The notes beneath the pieces were generated by a model that was not told the DNA's origin, did no database searches, and saw nothing but the letters and a program-made list of their open reading frames with translations. The translations under genes and the position numbers were made by a program. From Cupriavidus necator (GTDB lineage Bacteria > Pseudomonadota > Gammaproteobacteria > Burkholderiales > Burkholderiaceae), in assembly GCF_013141915.1 (NCBI RefSeq), contig NZ_SROX01000002.1, forward strand, positions 372,001 to 436,000: 64,000 bases of DNA, read 5' to 3'. Each line of letters opens with the position of its first letter. The stretch's first letter is position 1. Positions 9,192-17,645 of this stretch are shown here, in pieces.

Positions 9192-9743
9192 TCACGGGCA
9201 TGCCGAGCCGGTCGGCATCCGCACCGCCACGCCCTGGTGTACGGTCGCCGCGGCCCCCGTGCCGGCGGCGTCGTCGACCGTGGCGGCGACGTCCCACTGC
9301 GTGGCATTGCACAGCGAATTGCCGCCGTTGTTGCTGGCCGTCACGATGCCGGTGTTCTGCACGTTGCTGCCCACGAAGCACGACACGTCATCCGGGTTGG
9401 CCAGGTCCAGCTCGACGTTCTTCATCGGCTTGGACGCCAGGCACTCCGGCTTGGCCACTTGCGCCACGTAGTCGGCCTTGCCGTCGCCGCTGACGTCCAC
9501 CGGCACGCTGACCGCGGCAGGCGCCTTGGTGAAGTCACTCGAGATCACCTGTTCGACGGCCTGCTGCGCGACGTCGCGCGCCTCGGTCGCATGCTGCTGG
9601 TTGGCGGCGACCTTGACGTTGACCAGCCCGGAGTTGACCATCGCCACCGCGATCAGCAAGAACAGCACCATGAACACCAGGGTCACGACCAGCGTGACCC
9701 CGGTTTGCCTGCGGCGCAGCGGACTGCCTGATGACGTCTTCAT
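9192..9743 (-). CDS. pilX: Type IV pilus minor pilin PilX
   Basis: A 183-residue prepilin-like protein. After a short basic leader (RRRQTG) comes VTLVVTLVFMVLFLLIAVAM, the hydrophobic N-terminal helix. The usual Glu at mature position 5 is replaced by Val. The C-terminal part has two cysteine pairs. It sits between pilW and pilY1, as PilX does in Pseudomonas. With PilV and PilW it should form the priming complex that carries PilY1. Confidence 0.85.
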   Translation of the reverse strand: MKTSSGSPLRRRQTGVTLVVTLVFMVLFLLIAVAMVNSGLVNVKVAANQQHATEARDVAQQAVEQVISSDFTKAPAAVSVPVDVSGDGKADYVAQVAKPECLASKPMKNVELDLANPDDVSCFVGSNVQNTGIVTASNNGGNSLCNATQWDVAATVDDAAGTGAAATVHQGVAVRMPTGSACP

Positions 9744-9781
9744 TGCATGCCCTTGACGGAATCGGTGATGGCGGTATCGGC

Positions 9782-10855
9782 CTATTGCTCGCGCAGCCCG
9801 GCGACGTTGACCAGGCGCGCTACCTGGGCGTAGACATGGCGCTTGTAGCCATCGTTGAAGGGGCCGCTCGCCGTCGCGCGGCCCAGGTTGTAGGTGCGGT
9901 TGTCCGCCTGGCCGCCCGAAGGCCGCAACGTACGGGCCAGCAGGTCGACACGCACGGTCGTGACGTTGCGCCAGTTGGCGAGCGCATTGGTCCAGTCGTA
10001 GCCCGGAACGGTTGCACACGCGGCTGCGTTGTTGGCGCCCGGGTTTTCCACATAGCAGTCGGCCGAGCCGTTGCTGTCGAGATCGACGCCGTAGCGGACA
10101 TGCATGTCTTGCACGCCCTGTGCGACCGACCGTGCCTGGAAGGCACCATTGACCAGCTCGGCCATCTTCAGCGTCGGGATGCCGTCGCCGCCGCCACTGC
10201 AGCGGTCGCAGCCGGCGAGGTAGAAAATGCGGACCACGGCCTGGCGCAGCTCCGCCCGCACGCCCGGATCGCAGGCCTTGGTGCGCAGCGGGAAGGCCGC
10301 CGCCGCGCTGGCGTCGAAGACAAAGGACGCGCTGTCCTCGGGGCAGCCGGAAACCTGCAGGTACGGCACCCCCGGCGCGGGCACCGCCACGGGCGTGGTC
10401 GACACGCGCCGTATCGCCAGCACCTCGGAGGTGGCAGCAATATCGGACAGGCAGGGCGCGGCCACGCCGGCGGCATAGCCGGTGAGCGCCAGCGGCACGG
10501 TGCTGCCGGCGACGAAGCCGAGCGCGGCCGGATCGGTGGCGCACAGCGCCGGGCCGGCCACGGTCGCGCCCCGCGCAATGCTGCCCACACCGTAAAACCC
10601 CGCCAGTTCCACCTCGTGCCGGATCTGCTCCAGCGCATAGCGGCCGTTCTCGACCTGCTCGGCGGCCTTGACGAACTCGGTGCGCGACAGGCTGTTGGCG
10701 TAGTACAGGCTGGCCAGGGCGGTCAGCAGCACCAGGCCGATGGTGATGCCGATCATCAGCTCGATCAGCGAGATGCCGCGCTGGCGGCGCAGGCGCGCAA
10801 CGGGCTGCCGGAGGCGGCGCATGGAGGCGTGCGGACGGGTGCGCGGCACGGTCAT
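9782..10855 (-). CDS. pilW: Type IV pilus minor pilin PilW
   Basis: A 357-residue protein. The class III leader ends RRQRG, followed by ISLIELMIGITIGLVLLTAL, with Glu at mature position 5; the domain is that of the PilW family. The ATG overlaps the pilV stop (ATGA at 10852-10855), giving translational coupling. It is longer than a major pilin, as expected for PilW. The C-terminal domain is Cys-rich, including CDRCSGGGDG. Confidence 0.88.
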   Translation of the reverse strand: MTVPRTRPHASMRRLRQPVARLRRQRGISLIELMIGITIGLVLLTALASLYYANSLSRTEFVKAAEQVENGRYALEQIRHEVELAGFYGVGSIARGATVAGPALCATDPAALGFVAGSTVPLALTGYAAGVAAPCLSDIAATSEVLAIRRVSTTPVAVPAPGVPYLQVSGCPEDSASFVFDASAAAAFPLRTKACDPGVRAELRQAVVRIFYLAGCDRCSGGGDGIPTLKMAELVNGAFQARSVAQGVQDMHVRYGVDLDSNGSADCYVENPGANNAAACATVPGYDWTNALANWRNVTTVRVDLLARTLRPSGGQADNRTYNLGRATASGPFNDGYKRHVYAQVARLVNVAGLREQ

Positions 10856-11472
10856 GACACGCTCCCGAGGGTGCCGATACGGATTTGCGTGCTGACCGCG
10901 CGGCGATAGGCGTCGTTGCCGTACTGGTCCTTGCCGCAAGCCAGCGCCGGTGCGCCGGTGGTAGCCAGGCCCTGCCACGCCACGGTGATGCGGTAGATAT
11001 TCTTGACGGCGTCGACGGTCTCGATGCAGCCGCGCGCGCCGATCATGGCGCCAACCGCCTGCGCGGGCTGGGCGGCGCTGGCGCCGGGGCGCTGCTCGGC
11101 GCTGCCCAGCAAGGCGGTGTTCCAGGCCTGCAGGTCCGCATTGGCGGTCGCGTTCTGCGCGGCGCTGCCCTGCGTGCACGCGGCCGGCGGCGCCGCCGCG
11201 CTGCCCAGTTGCATGCCGGCCGCGCCGTTGGCATAGCACGAGGCGACCTGGCGGTTGGCGTTCAGTCGAGCGGCCATGTCCTGCAACAGCGCCAGCGCCT
11301 GCACGCGCTGGTAGGACTCCATCTCGGTCTGCCCGGAGCGCGCCACCAGTCCGGCGGTACCGAGCAGAGCGACCAGCAGGATGACCACCGCCACCAGCAC
11401 TTCGATCAGGAGAAAGCCTGCCTGCGCGCGGCGCGCCGGCCGGCGCAGGCGGAGCGACGTCGAGCGCTTCAT
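10852..11472 (-). CDS. pilV: Type IV pilus minor pilin PilV
   Basis: A 206-residue protein. The leader ends RRAQAG, then FLLIEVLVAVVILLVALLGT, with Glu at mature position 5 (PilV family). The start overlaps the fimT stop by 4 bp, and its stop overlaps the pilW start by 4 bp. Pairs of cysteines later in the protein suggest disulfides in the globular head. Confidence 0.88.
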   Translation of the reverse strand: MKRSTSLRLRRPARRAQAGFLLIEVLVAVVILLVALLGTAGLVARSGQTEMESYQRVQALALLQDMAARLNANRQVASCYANGAAGMQLGSAAAPPAACTQGSAAQNATANADLQAWNTALLGSAEQRPGASAAQPAQAVGAMIGARGCIETVDAVKNIYRITVAWQGLATTGAPALACGKDQYGNDAYRRAVSTQIRIGTLGSVS

Positions 11473-11951
11473 GTGCAGGCTCCGGTGGCAGAGGCGACCC
11501 GGCCGGTCTCGCTGACCTGCACGCAGACGCGTGCCGCGGCCGACGCATCGCCGCTCGGTGCGACCTCGAATGTCATCGCCGCGCCGGTCAGACGGCCGTC
11601 GTTGCCCAGCGCCAGGCCTCCGGCCGCGCTCGGCGTAATGGTCAGGCCACTATAGGGCCCGAATGTACGTACCATCTGGGCGCCCGCGGTCACCGTCCAT
11701 CCGGAAGTCCACGCGGCGCCGGCCGGTGCCAGCGAAACCGTGGCATTGCGCTTGACCGCTTCGCTGCGCGCGAGCACCAGCGCCGAGGTCAGGTCCAGCG
11801 CGGCGCCGCGCGCCCGCTGGCTGGCGATCAGGGTGGCAAACGAAGGCGCCGCGGCGACCGCCAGGATCGCCAGCACCGACACGGCGCACATCAGTTCGAT
11901 CAGCGTAAAGCCGCGGCGGCGCTCATGCGGGCAGGAACGGAGGGGCCGCAT
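11469..11951 (-). CDS. fimT: GspH/FimT-family pseudopilin
   Basis: A 160-residue protein. The leader HERRRG is followed by FTLIELMCAVSVLAILAVAA, and then SEAVKRN, a GspH/FimT hallmark. It begins one base after the pilE stop codon (11953-11955) and overlaps pilV by 4 bp. It is a minor pilus component of the priming complex. Confidence 0.87.
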   Translation of the reverse strand: MRPLRSCPHERRRGFTLIELMCAVSVLAILAVAAAPSFATLIASQRARGAALDLTSALVLARSEAVKRNATVSLAPAGAAWTSGWTVTAGAQMVRTFGPYSGLTITPSAAGGLALGNDGRLTGAAMTFEVAPSGDASAAARVCVQVSETGRVASATGACT

Positions 11952-11952
11952 G

Positions 11953-12369
11953 TCAGTTCCAGCAGTCGGTACCGGCGCCGGACGCGGATTTCGCGCCGGC
12001 GCTGGTCAGCGTCAGCGTGCCGCAACCGGTGTCGCTGAGCTGGCTGCCCTTGGGCGTGGCCACGATGCTGTAGCCGGGTGGCAAGGCCGCGTTCGGTGTC
12101 ACCGTGACGTCGTAGCGGGTCGCCAGCGAGGCCGGCACCGACATGCCCAGCGCGCCAAGATTGGCGGCATAGGCGCGGTTGTCGACCAGGTAACGCTCCT
12201 GCGCGCCCGAGACTTCCAGCATGAAGGATTCGATCGCGGCCCGGTTCGAGCGCACGACATAGCGGCTGTAGTTGGGAATGGCGACGGCTGCCAGGATGGC
12301 GATGATCGCCACCGTGATCATCACCTCGATCAGCGTGAAGCCATGCGGCGGCCTGCCCCGGCATGACAT
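11953..12369 (-). CDS. pilE: Type IV pilin PilE-like, first gene of the minor-pilin operon
   Basis: A 138-residue protein. The start at 12369 is chosen because a GGGGG ribosome site lies about 9 bases upstream. The leader MSCRGRPPHG is followed by FTLIEVMITVAIIAILAAVA, with Glu5 present. The C-terminus has CGTLTLTSAGAKSASG...DCW, the disulfide loop typical of PilE. In Pseudomonas pilE is last in the operon; here it is first. It could be a minor pilin or a second major-like pilin; the main PilA gene is not in this window. Confidence 0.85.
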   Translation of the reverse strand: MSCRGRPPHGFTLIEVMITVAIIAILAAVAIPNYSRYVVRSNRAAIESFMLEVSGAQERYLVDNRAYAANLGALGMSVPASLATRYDVTVTPNAALPPGYSIVATPKGSQLSDTGCGTLTLTSAGAKSASGAGTDCWN

Positions 12370-12764
12370 GCCGGCAGCCCCCTGAACCCCGCCGGGCTGG
12401 ATTCCGATGCTGGATCCGACCCCCGGGATGACCCTGAATTTGACCCGAGACGGCGGGTTGACCCTCCCGCCGTGTCGCACTGCCGGGCTTCTATGTCCCA
12501 TGCTCGCGCTCCGATACTTTTATGTTCCGGACGACCTAATGCCGGAGGTTATGGCGCGGAGTGTAAGTCACGATCTGCCAGGTGGGTAAGGAAAATACGA
12601 TGCGGTGCGGATGGCGTTGTAGCGAACAGACAGTGCAGCCGGGGTTCTGTGCGCGAGGGGATACAGCTTCGGCCCGTTGTGGACGTTGATCCTCACGCCG
12701 CTTCCGCGGTGCGTAACCGCGGACAGCTGTGCAACAATCGTTACATCCCGAAACCGGAGCACGC
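12370..12764. other. Intergenic region between pilE (minus) and the RpiR-type regulator (plus)
   Basis: 395 bp, divergent. A perfect 8-bp hairpin (ACGGCGGG at 12450-12457 with CCCGCCGT at 12466-12473) lies in the pilE leader. No convincing -24/-12 or -35/-10 element was found for pilE. A GGAG ribosome site for the plus-strand gene is at 12756-12759. No supported ORF. Confidence 0.5.
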
Positions 12765-13682
12765 ATGCCGTCCGATCCTTCCGCCTCGTCCCGGCCTGGG
12801 CCGTCGGCGCCGCCCAACGACCTTGAGTCATTGCTGGAATCGCTGCGCCGCGGCTTTCCCGCCCTCAGCACCCAATTCCAGGGCGGCGCCCGCTACCTGC
12901 TCGACCATCCGCAGGACGTGCCGGTGCTGTCGATGCGCAAGATCGCAGCCAGCGCCGGCGTGCAGCCCGCCACCCTGGTGCGGCTGTCGCAGCACCTGGG
13001 TTTCGATGGCTGGCAGGCGATGCGCGAACTGTTCGTCGATGCGCTGCGCGGCGGCACCCAGCCGTATGCGCGCCGCGCGCGCAAGGTGGTGCGCGAAAGC
13101 AGCGCCAGCCGCATGCTGGGCGAGATGCTCGAGGCGCAGCACCAGAACCTCGACCGGATCGCCGGCAGCAACGAAAAGACGCTGCCGCACGCCGCCGAAC
13201 TGCTCTCGCAAGCCGCCTGCGTGCATGTGGCGGGGTTTCGCTCGTGCTTCCCGATCGCGTTCACCTTCCATTATGTCTACCGGCTGTTCCGCAGCACCGT
13301 GCATCTGATTCGCGCCGAGGCCGGCACGCTTGAAATGGAGTTGCGCGGCCTGGCGCCCAAGGATGCCGTGGTGGTGGTCAGCTTTGCCCCGTACTCGCAG
13401 GAAAGCCTCCGCGTGGCAGCGGCCGCGCGCGAGTGCGGCTGCAAGGTGATCGCACTGACCGACAGCACGGTGGCGCCGATCGCGCTGGCCGCGGATTGCA
13501 CGCTGCTGTTCTCGATCGAAAGTCCGTCGTTCTTCCCGTCGATCACGGCGGGCGTGGCGGTGGTCGAGGCGCTGGTCGAACAACTGCTGGCCCGCAAGGG
13601 CAAGGGCGCCATCCGCGCGCTGGAGCAGGCCGAAGGCGAACTGCACCGCACCGGCGCCTACGTGGCGCCCGGGCGTGGCTGA
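12765..13682 (+). CDS. MurR/RpiR-family transcriptional regulator (HTH plus SIS domain)
   Basis: A 305-residue protein. The N-terminal HTH_6 domain (about residues 20-95) includes MRKIAASAGVQPATLVRLSQ, and the C-terminal SIS phosphosugar-binding domain (about 130-270) includes VVVVSFAPYSQESLRVAAAA. The start is chosen for GGAG six bases upstream. The family senses sugar phosphates or amino-sugar intermediates. No sugar genes are adjacent, so the target is unknown. Confidence 0.88.
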   Translation: MPSDPSASSRPGPSAPPNDLESLLESLRRGFPALSTQFQGGARYLLDHPQDVPVLSMRKIAASAGVQPATLVRLSQHLGFDGWQAMRELFVDALRGGTQPYARRARKVVRESSASRMLGEMLEAQHQNLDRIAGSNEKTLPHAAELLSQAACVHVAGFRSCFPIAFTFHYVYRLFRSTVHLIRAEAGTLEMELRGLAPKDAVVVVSFAPYSQESLRVAAAARECGCKVIALTDSTVAPIALAADCTLLFSIESPSFFPSITAGVAVVEALVEQLLARKGKGAIRALEQAEGELHRTGAYVAPGRG

Positions 13683-13719
13683 GCGCCTGCGCTGGCCGCG
13701 CGGTGGCCGGCGCAGGCGC
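13683..13719. terminator. Long GC-rich hairpin between convergent genes, possible bidirectional terminator
   Basis: GCGCCTGCGC (13683-13692) pairs perfectly with GCGCAGGCGC (13710-13719), with an inner GGCC/GGCC pairing. There is no T-run on either side, so intrinsic termination is not certain. The position between the RpiR stop and the convergent gene at 13731 supports a terminator role. Confidence 0.45.
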
Positions 13720-13730
13720 GGCGGGACGGC

Positions 13731-14081
13731 TTACTGCGTGCATTTCTCCCGATACGCCTGCTGCAGCGACTTCCTGGGCCGGTCCCGTTCCAGCTCCGGC
13801 ACCATGCGGCCTTGCGCGGTCTCGATGGCCGGCTCGGTGGCGCGGTACTCGCGCTTGGGCGCCTGCGCGATCTGGGCGGCCAGCGCCCGGCACTCGTCCG
13901 ACTGGAGGCTGCCCGGCGTCGCGGCGGGATCGGGTCGGTAAGGGCTGGTGCCTTGTTGCACGGCTTCATTGATGGCGGCGGCGGCGCCGCCCTGGTCCGG
14001 CCTCTGCGCCTGCGCGCCGCATGCCACCGCGAAGGCGGCGACGGCGGCAACGCAGAGCAGGGCTCGCTGGGGTCTCGGCAT
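13731..14081 (-). CDS. Small secreted hypothetical protein
   Basis: 116 residues with a signal peptide (LLCVAAVAAFAVACGAQAQ) and a good AGGAGG site before the ATG at 14081. The mature part is charged and helical, with cysteines in SDECRALAAQIAQ and REKCTQ that may form a disulfide. No family recognised with certainty; many beta-proteobacteria have similar short periplasmic proteins. Stands alone between convergent and tandem neighbours. Confidence 0.7.
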   Translation of the reverse strand: MPRPQRALLCVAAVAAFAVACGAQAQRPDQGGAAAAINEAVQQGTSPYRPDPAATPGSLQSDECRALAAQIAQAPKREYRATEPAIETAQGRMVPELERDRPRKSLQQAYREKCTQ

Positions 14082-14128
14082 GATGAAGTTCCTCCTTGGC
14101 TCGGCGGGTTTTGGCAAACACAGCGACT

Positions 14129-15568
14129 TTAATCGTTCGCGCCCCGCGTGGCATTACGCGCGTTTGCGGCATTTGCGGCATTGTCGGGGGCGGGGCCGTC
14201 GCCGGCGGCCGCCCTGCCCGCGTGCCAGTCCTGGCGCTGGCGCCGCATCTGTCCCAGCGCCATGCGGGTCATGCTGGCCCATCCGGACGGCCGCGGATCG
14301 GCCAGCATGCTGAGCGCGCGGGCGTAATCCAGCGTCAGCCCCGGGGTCCAGGCCATGGTCTTGGCGCGCTTGCGAATCTGCGCCGCCACCCATAGCTCGG
14401 GCGTGGCCAGCAGGCGCCACAGCGGCCGCCAGCCCCGGGCCAGGCGCCAGACCCGCGCCGAAGCGCCCTCCAGCGCCGCTTCCAGCGCGTGCGAGACCGT
14501 ACTGGAACAATTGCGGTAGGTCAGGTTGTAGGTGGTGTCCTGGCGGTACGCCTCCCAGAAGCGGCGCAGGCGCTCGGCATCGTAGTTGCGGATGCGCACC
14601 TGCACCGTCGACGGGCACCAGGCGCGCGCTTCGGTCTCGTAATCCGGCTGGAACTTGCCCGCCACGTCGTTTTCGCGGGTGGCGCGCAGAATGCGGGTGA
14701 ATTCGTCCGGCGACCGGTCGATCTCCTCGGCCGGGTACAGGCTGATGTAGATGCCCTCCGGCGATTCCAGTGCCGCGTGGCCCGTGGAGATGACGCCGTC
14801 GCGGTCCACCGCGGCGATATAGCGGTCCACCAGCGGCTGGCGGCGCGCTTCGCCGCGCGCCGATCCCACTGGCGTCCAGACATGCACCGCGAGCGCTCGC
14901 TCGCCTGGCCCGGGCGGGCCTTCCCACAGGGTCAGCTCGGGCGCGTCGCCGGCGGCGTGGGCGGCCGGCGTGGCATGGGCCGGCGCCGCGTCGGCCTCGT
15001 CCATGCCGGGGTTATGGTCCAGCCGGCGCAGGCGCGATGCCAGCACCAGCAGGTTCCAGCCGCCAAAGATCAGCCCCAGTCCAAGGCAGTACGGCACCGT
15101 GCCGACGTAGTGGGTCGGATACGGCTGGAAGAAGAAGATCGCGACCAGGATCTCGAACCCGCCGACGGCGACCGCCAGGCGCCAGGTGCGAAAGCGCACC
15201 ACCCGCGCCGAAACGATCTGCAGCAGCCCGTCGGCCAGGAACAGCGTGCCGAAGATCATCGACAGCACGAAGTTGCCGTGATGGTGGCCGGCCAGGATCA
15301 GCAGCGCGGCAAAGCAGAACGACGCCCCCTTGACCTGGCGCAGCGTGCGCTGCCCACCCATGCCGCTGCGCGCCACTACCAGCGTGGCCAGGCCTTCGAG
15401 CAGCAGCACCACCGCGAACGGCGTCATCGGGAAGTAGATGGCGTTGTCCAGCGCATCGACGAACAGCACCACACCCAGCAGCACGCTCGCGCAACCCAGC
15501 CACAACAGGCCGCGCCAGCGCGTGCGCAGGTAATCCACGCCCAGCAAAATCATCACCAGTCTTGCCAT
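14129..15568 (-). CDS. HdeD/DUF308-like membrane protein fused to a C-terminal domain with an Asn-Cys-Ser motif
   Basis: A 479-residue protein. The first ~190 residues hold about six membrane helices resembling the HdeD/DUF308 family (LGCASVLLGVVLFVDAL, FGTLFLADGLLQIVSA). A linker is followed by a soluble domain of about 250 residues containing YIAAVDRDGVISTGHAALES and YNLTYRNCSSTVSHALE, with Cys at about residue 354. That Asn-Cys-Ser followed by a helix recalls NlpC/P60-like or Lnb_N/DUF4105 hydrolase folds, but I cannot assign it. Start supported by AGGGGAAG. HdeD normally stops after the helices, so this is a fusion. Confidence 0.72.
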   Translation of the reverse strand: MARLVMILLGVDYLRTRWRGLLWLGCASVLLGVVLFVDALDNAIYFPMTPFAVVLLLEGLATLVVARSGMGGQRTLRQVKGASFCFAALLILAGHHHGNFVLSMIFGTLFLADGLLQIVSARVVRFRTWRLAVAVGGFEILVAIFFFQPYPTHYVGTVPYCLGLGLIFGGWNLLVLASRLRRLDHNPGMDEADAAPAHATPAAHAAGDAPELTLWEGPPGPGERALAVHVWTPVGSARGEARRQPLVDRYIAAVDRDGVISTGHAALESPEGIYISLYPAEEIDRSPDEFTRILRATRENDVAGKFQPDYETEARAWCPSTVQVRIRNYDAERLRRFWEAYRQDTTYNLTYRNCSSTVSHALEAALEGASARVWRLARGWRPLWRLLATPELWVAAQIRKRAKTMAWTPGLTLDYARALSMLADPRPSGWASMTRMALGQMRRQRQDWHAGRAAAGDGPAPDNAANAANARNATRGAND

Positions 15569-15709
15569 GTTCGCTTCCCCTTGTTGTTGGCCGCCGGGTG
15601 CGGCACGTGGCTCCGGCACAGACGAAAGCGCGGAGACAGGTGCGATCGATGCCGATCGATGTTGCCGGAGGTGCGCTGCCGGCGGGCGATGCCGCCACGC
15701 CTTCGGACG

Positions 15710-16213
15710 CTAGCCGCGGCGATGCTCGCCTTCGTCGCGCTCCAGTTCCCAGTCGCGGCGCATCATGACGTAGGTGAACGAGGTGGACCAGCCGATCAGG
15801 ATCAGGCCGACCAGCGGCTCGATACTGGCGATCAGGCGGCTGGCACCCACCGGAACGATATCGCCCAGGCTCTGGGTGGTAAAGGTTTCCAGGGCGAAGT
15901 AGGCATAGACCAGCGCGCCGGGCTGCGCGTGCACGCCCGACGCCTCGACCCCAGGCACGGCGACACCGGCCAGTCCGCCCAGACCCAGCACGCGATCGGC
16001 AAACCAGAAGCCCGCGGCGAACAGCAGCGCCTCCAGGCAATGGACCAGGATGATGCAGACGATCAGCACGCCGATATTCATGCGCCCGCTCCAGCGGCGC
16101 GGGTGCATCGCGGACAGCAGGCGCAGCGCCTCGTAGTGGATGCCGACCACCGCCACGGTCAGCACGGCGGCGCACAGCAGGGCCAGCGAATAGTGTTCGG
16201 CAGAGGTTTCCAT
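15710..16213 (-). CDS. Two-TM ion-channel-like membrane protein
   Basis: A 167-residue protein with an N-terminal helix, another hydrophobic pair (MNIGVLIVCIILVHCLEALLF and VGLILIGWSTSFTYVMM) and between them a pore-loop-like segment with TTQSLGD at residues 112-118. This segment aligns with the TTVGYGD filter of Ion_trans_2 potassium channels, but Gly-Tyr is replaced by Ser-Leu. The ATG at 16213 was preferred over an upstream in-frame GTG at 16225, since GGGAG precedes it. Ion selectivity cannot be assigned. Confidence 0.7.
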   Translation of the reverse strand: METSAEHYSLALLCAAVLTVAVVGIHYEALRLLSAMHPRRWSGRMNIGVLIVCIILVHCLEALLFAAGFWFADRVLGLGGLAGVAVPGVEASGVHAQPGALVYAYFALETFTTQSLGDIVPVGASRLIASIEPLVGLILIGWSTSFTYVMMRRDWELERDEGEHRRG

Positions 16214-16971
16214 GCGCAGGGGCACTCCCGTGGGGCGTCGGCACGATCGGGATGGTAAGGATCAGCCCGGGCAAAAAAATGACGCCCTCCAAAATAACAC
16301 CGGAAGGCGTGGGGGAAAACCAGGGCACGTTTCGCGGCCCGCGCGCATGGTGCGGCGGCGGCCCTGGCAGAGGGTTGATGGCGGCCTGGCGGCCGCGTGG
16401 TTGGGCGGGTGCGATACGGAGCGGGTTCAGTTACCGGGCTTGCACGACAGGCTCACGTACAGCCCGCCGCCCCCCCGGTTTTCTGATGCCCCCGGATCGT
16501 TGCCGGGTAGCTCCAATCTATAAGGAGAAGGGGCCGCGATAAATCGTGCATTGGCATGGGCTGTTTCAACCGTGAAGCGCCCCGGACAACAGTAAAACGG
16601 CCGCCACCATGCCGCCCGTGGCGCGAGCGGCCGGCCTGCGGCAAGCCGCGCCAGCCCGGGCGCCCACGCGGGGCTGCCGGCCTCGCGGCACGTTATCGTC
16701 GACTCCGCTGCGAATATGCGTGCGAGTACCGTTCCCGGACCCTGGCGCGGGTGTCGCCCAGACGGCTGAACAATGGATGAATGACGAATGGCATGGCCTG
16801 TGAACGGCCGGTGCGAAAGCGTTCAAGCGCGCAACAAATAATCCCGGCTTACCCTTTTTATGAGGGTGATGTGCCGTGCCGCCAGAATGCGCGGGGCATG
16901 GTCCGGCAGACGTCTCCGGGGCGGTCATGCACTATGCTGAAGACTCCAACTGCTTTTGCGGGGAGGCCACT
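16214..16971. other. 758-bp intergenic region with no supported gene
   Basis: It separates the channel-like gene (minus) from a small secreted protein gene (plus). Short open frames here have no ribosome site and Arg/Pro-rich compositions typical of random high-GC frames. A purine-rich AAGGAGAAGGGG at about 16519 is not followed by a well-placed start codon. No tRNA fold or riboswitch core was recognised. Confidence 0.5.
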
Positions 16972-17220
16972 GTGCGTAAGTTCTTTCCAATCGTCACGGC
17001 AATATTGCTGTGCGGCGCGAGCAGCATGGCATTCGCCCACAACTGTCCAAACGAGATGAAGGCCATCGACGCCAAGCTGTCGTCCAAGCCCGCGCTGTCG
17101 CCCGAAGATGCCGCCAAGGTCGCCAGGCTGCGTGCCGACGGCGAGGCCTATCACAAGGCCGGCAAGCACGATGAAGCGATGAAATCGCTGCTCGAGGCGA
17201 AGAAGATCCTGGGCATCTGA
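16972..17220 (+). CDS. Small secreted helical protein, GTG start
   Basis: 82 residues. GGGAGG at 16961-16966 sits five bases before a GTG at 16972, and the signal peptide VRKFFPIVTAILLCGASSMAFA begins exactly there, so the start is GTG rather than the upstream ATGs. The mature peptide HNCPNEMKAIDAKLSS... is two charged helices, like half a TPR. A strong terminator follows at 17243. Function unknown; monocistronic. Confidence 0.75.
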   Translation: MRKFFPIVTAILLCGASSMAFAHNCPNEMKAIDAKLSSKPALSPEDAAKVARLRADGEAYHKAGKHDEAMKSLLEAKKILGI

Positions 17221-17242
17221 TAGCCGATGCCCGGCACAAGGT

Positions 17243-17276
17243 AAAACCGCCACGCGTTGAAGCGTGGCGGTTTTTT
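17243..17276 (+). terminator. Intrinsic terminator
   Basis: A 13-bp perfect stem, AAAACCGCCACGC (17243-17255) with GCGTGGCGGTTTT (17262-17274), loop GTTGAA, T-run to 17276. It ends the small secreted protein transcript. Confidence 0.9.
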
Positions 17277-17306
17277 AATGTTTGCCGTCAAGCACCGGAA
17301 GGGGCC

Positions 17307-17645
17307 TCAGGACCCTGACCCGACCTGCTGGATCACGCCATTGGGCGCCACCAGGTAATACTCGGCTCCGATTCCGACCCAGCGCGTACCCTTGCGCGGC
17401 GCCGGCAGGTTGTACTGCTTGTAGTCGTCGATCACATACTGGCGATCGCGGAACTCGGTGGGCAGCCGGTCGCCCTTTTTCCACTGTTGCACCTGGCCAT
17501 AGGGCGAGTTCTGCGCCTGCGGCGCGGACGCCGCCATGGGATCGGTCATCGGCCTGGACCTGGCACCGCCCTGCGCCATCGCGAACGGCGCCGCCAGCAC
17601 GCTTGCCGCCAGCAACAACACTGGCATCGCTTTCTTGGTCTTCAT
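17307..17645 (-). CDS. RcnB-like periplasmic protein
   Basis: 112 residues. The signal peptide is MKTKKAMPVLLLAASVLAAPFAMA. The C-terminal domain has LPTEFRDRQYVIDDYKQYNL, KGTRWVGIGAEYYLVAPNGVI, the RcnB family pattern (first described for nickel/cobalt homeostasis in E. coli). AAGGAG lies upstream of the ATG. No metal genes are adjacent, and the family is large and mostly uncharacterised, so a metal role is not assured. Confidence 0.8.
   Translation of the reverse strand: MKTKKAMPVLLLAASVLAAPFAMAQGGARSRPMTDPMAASAPQAQNSPYGQVQQWKKGDRLPTEFRDRQYVIDDYKQYNLPAPRKGTRWVGIGAEYYLVAPNGVIQQVGSGS

Noticed and set aside
7009-9471. An 820-codon plus-strand open frame opposite pilY1
   Set aside because: PilY1 is supported by its signal peptide, Ca-loop and operon; the plus frame has no domain and begins without a ribosome site.
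16556-16780. A possible 74-residue ORF in the 16.2-17.0 kb gap
   Set aside because: The purine-rich tract upstream is too far from the start, and the product is Arg/Pro-rich with no signal peptide or family.
16700-16800. A tRNA-like stretch in the same gap
   Set aside because: No cloverleaf could be folded; there is no T arm with a matching acceptor stem.
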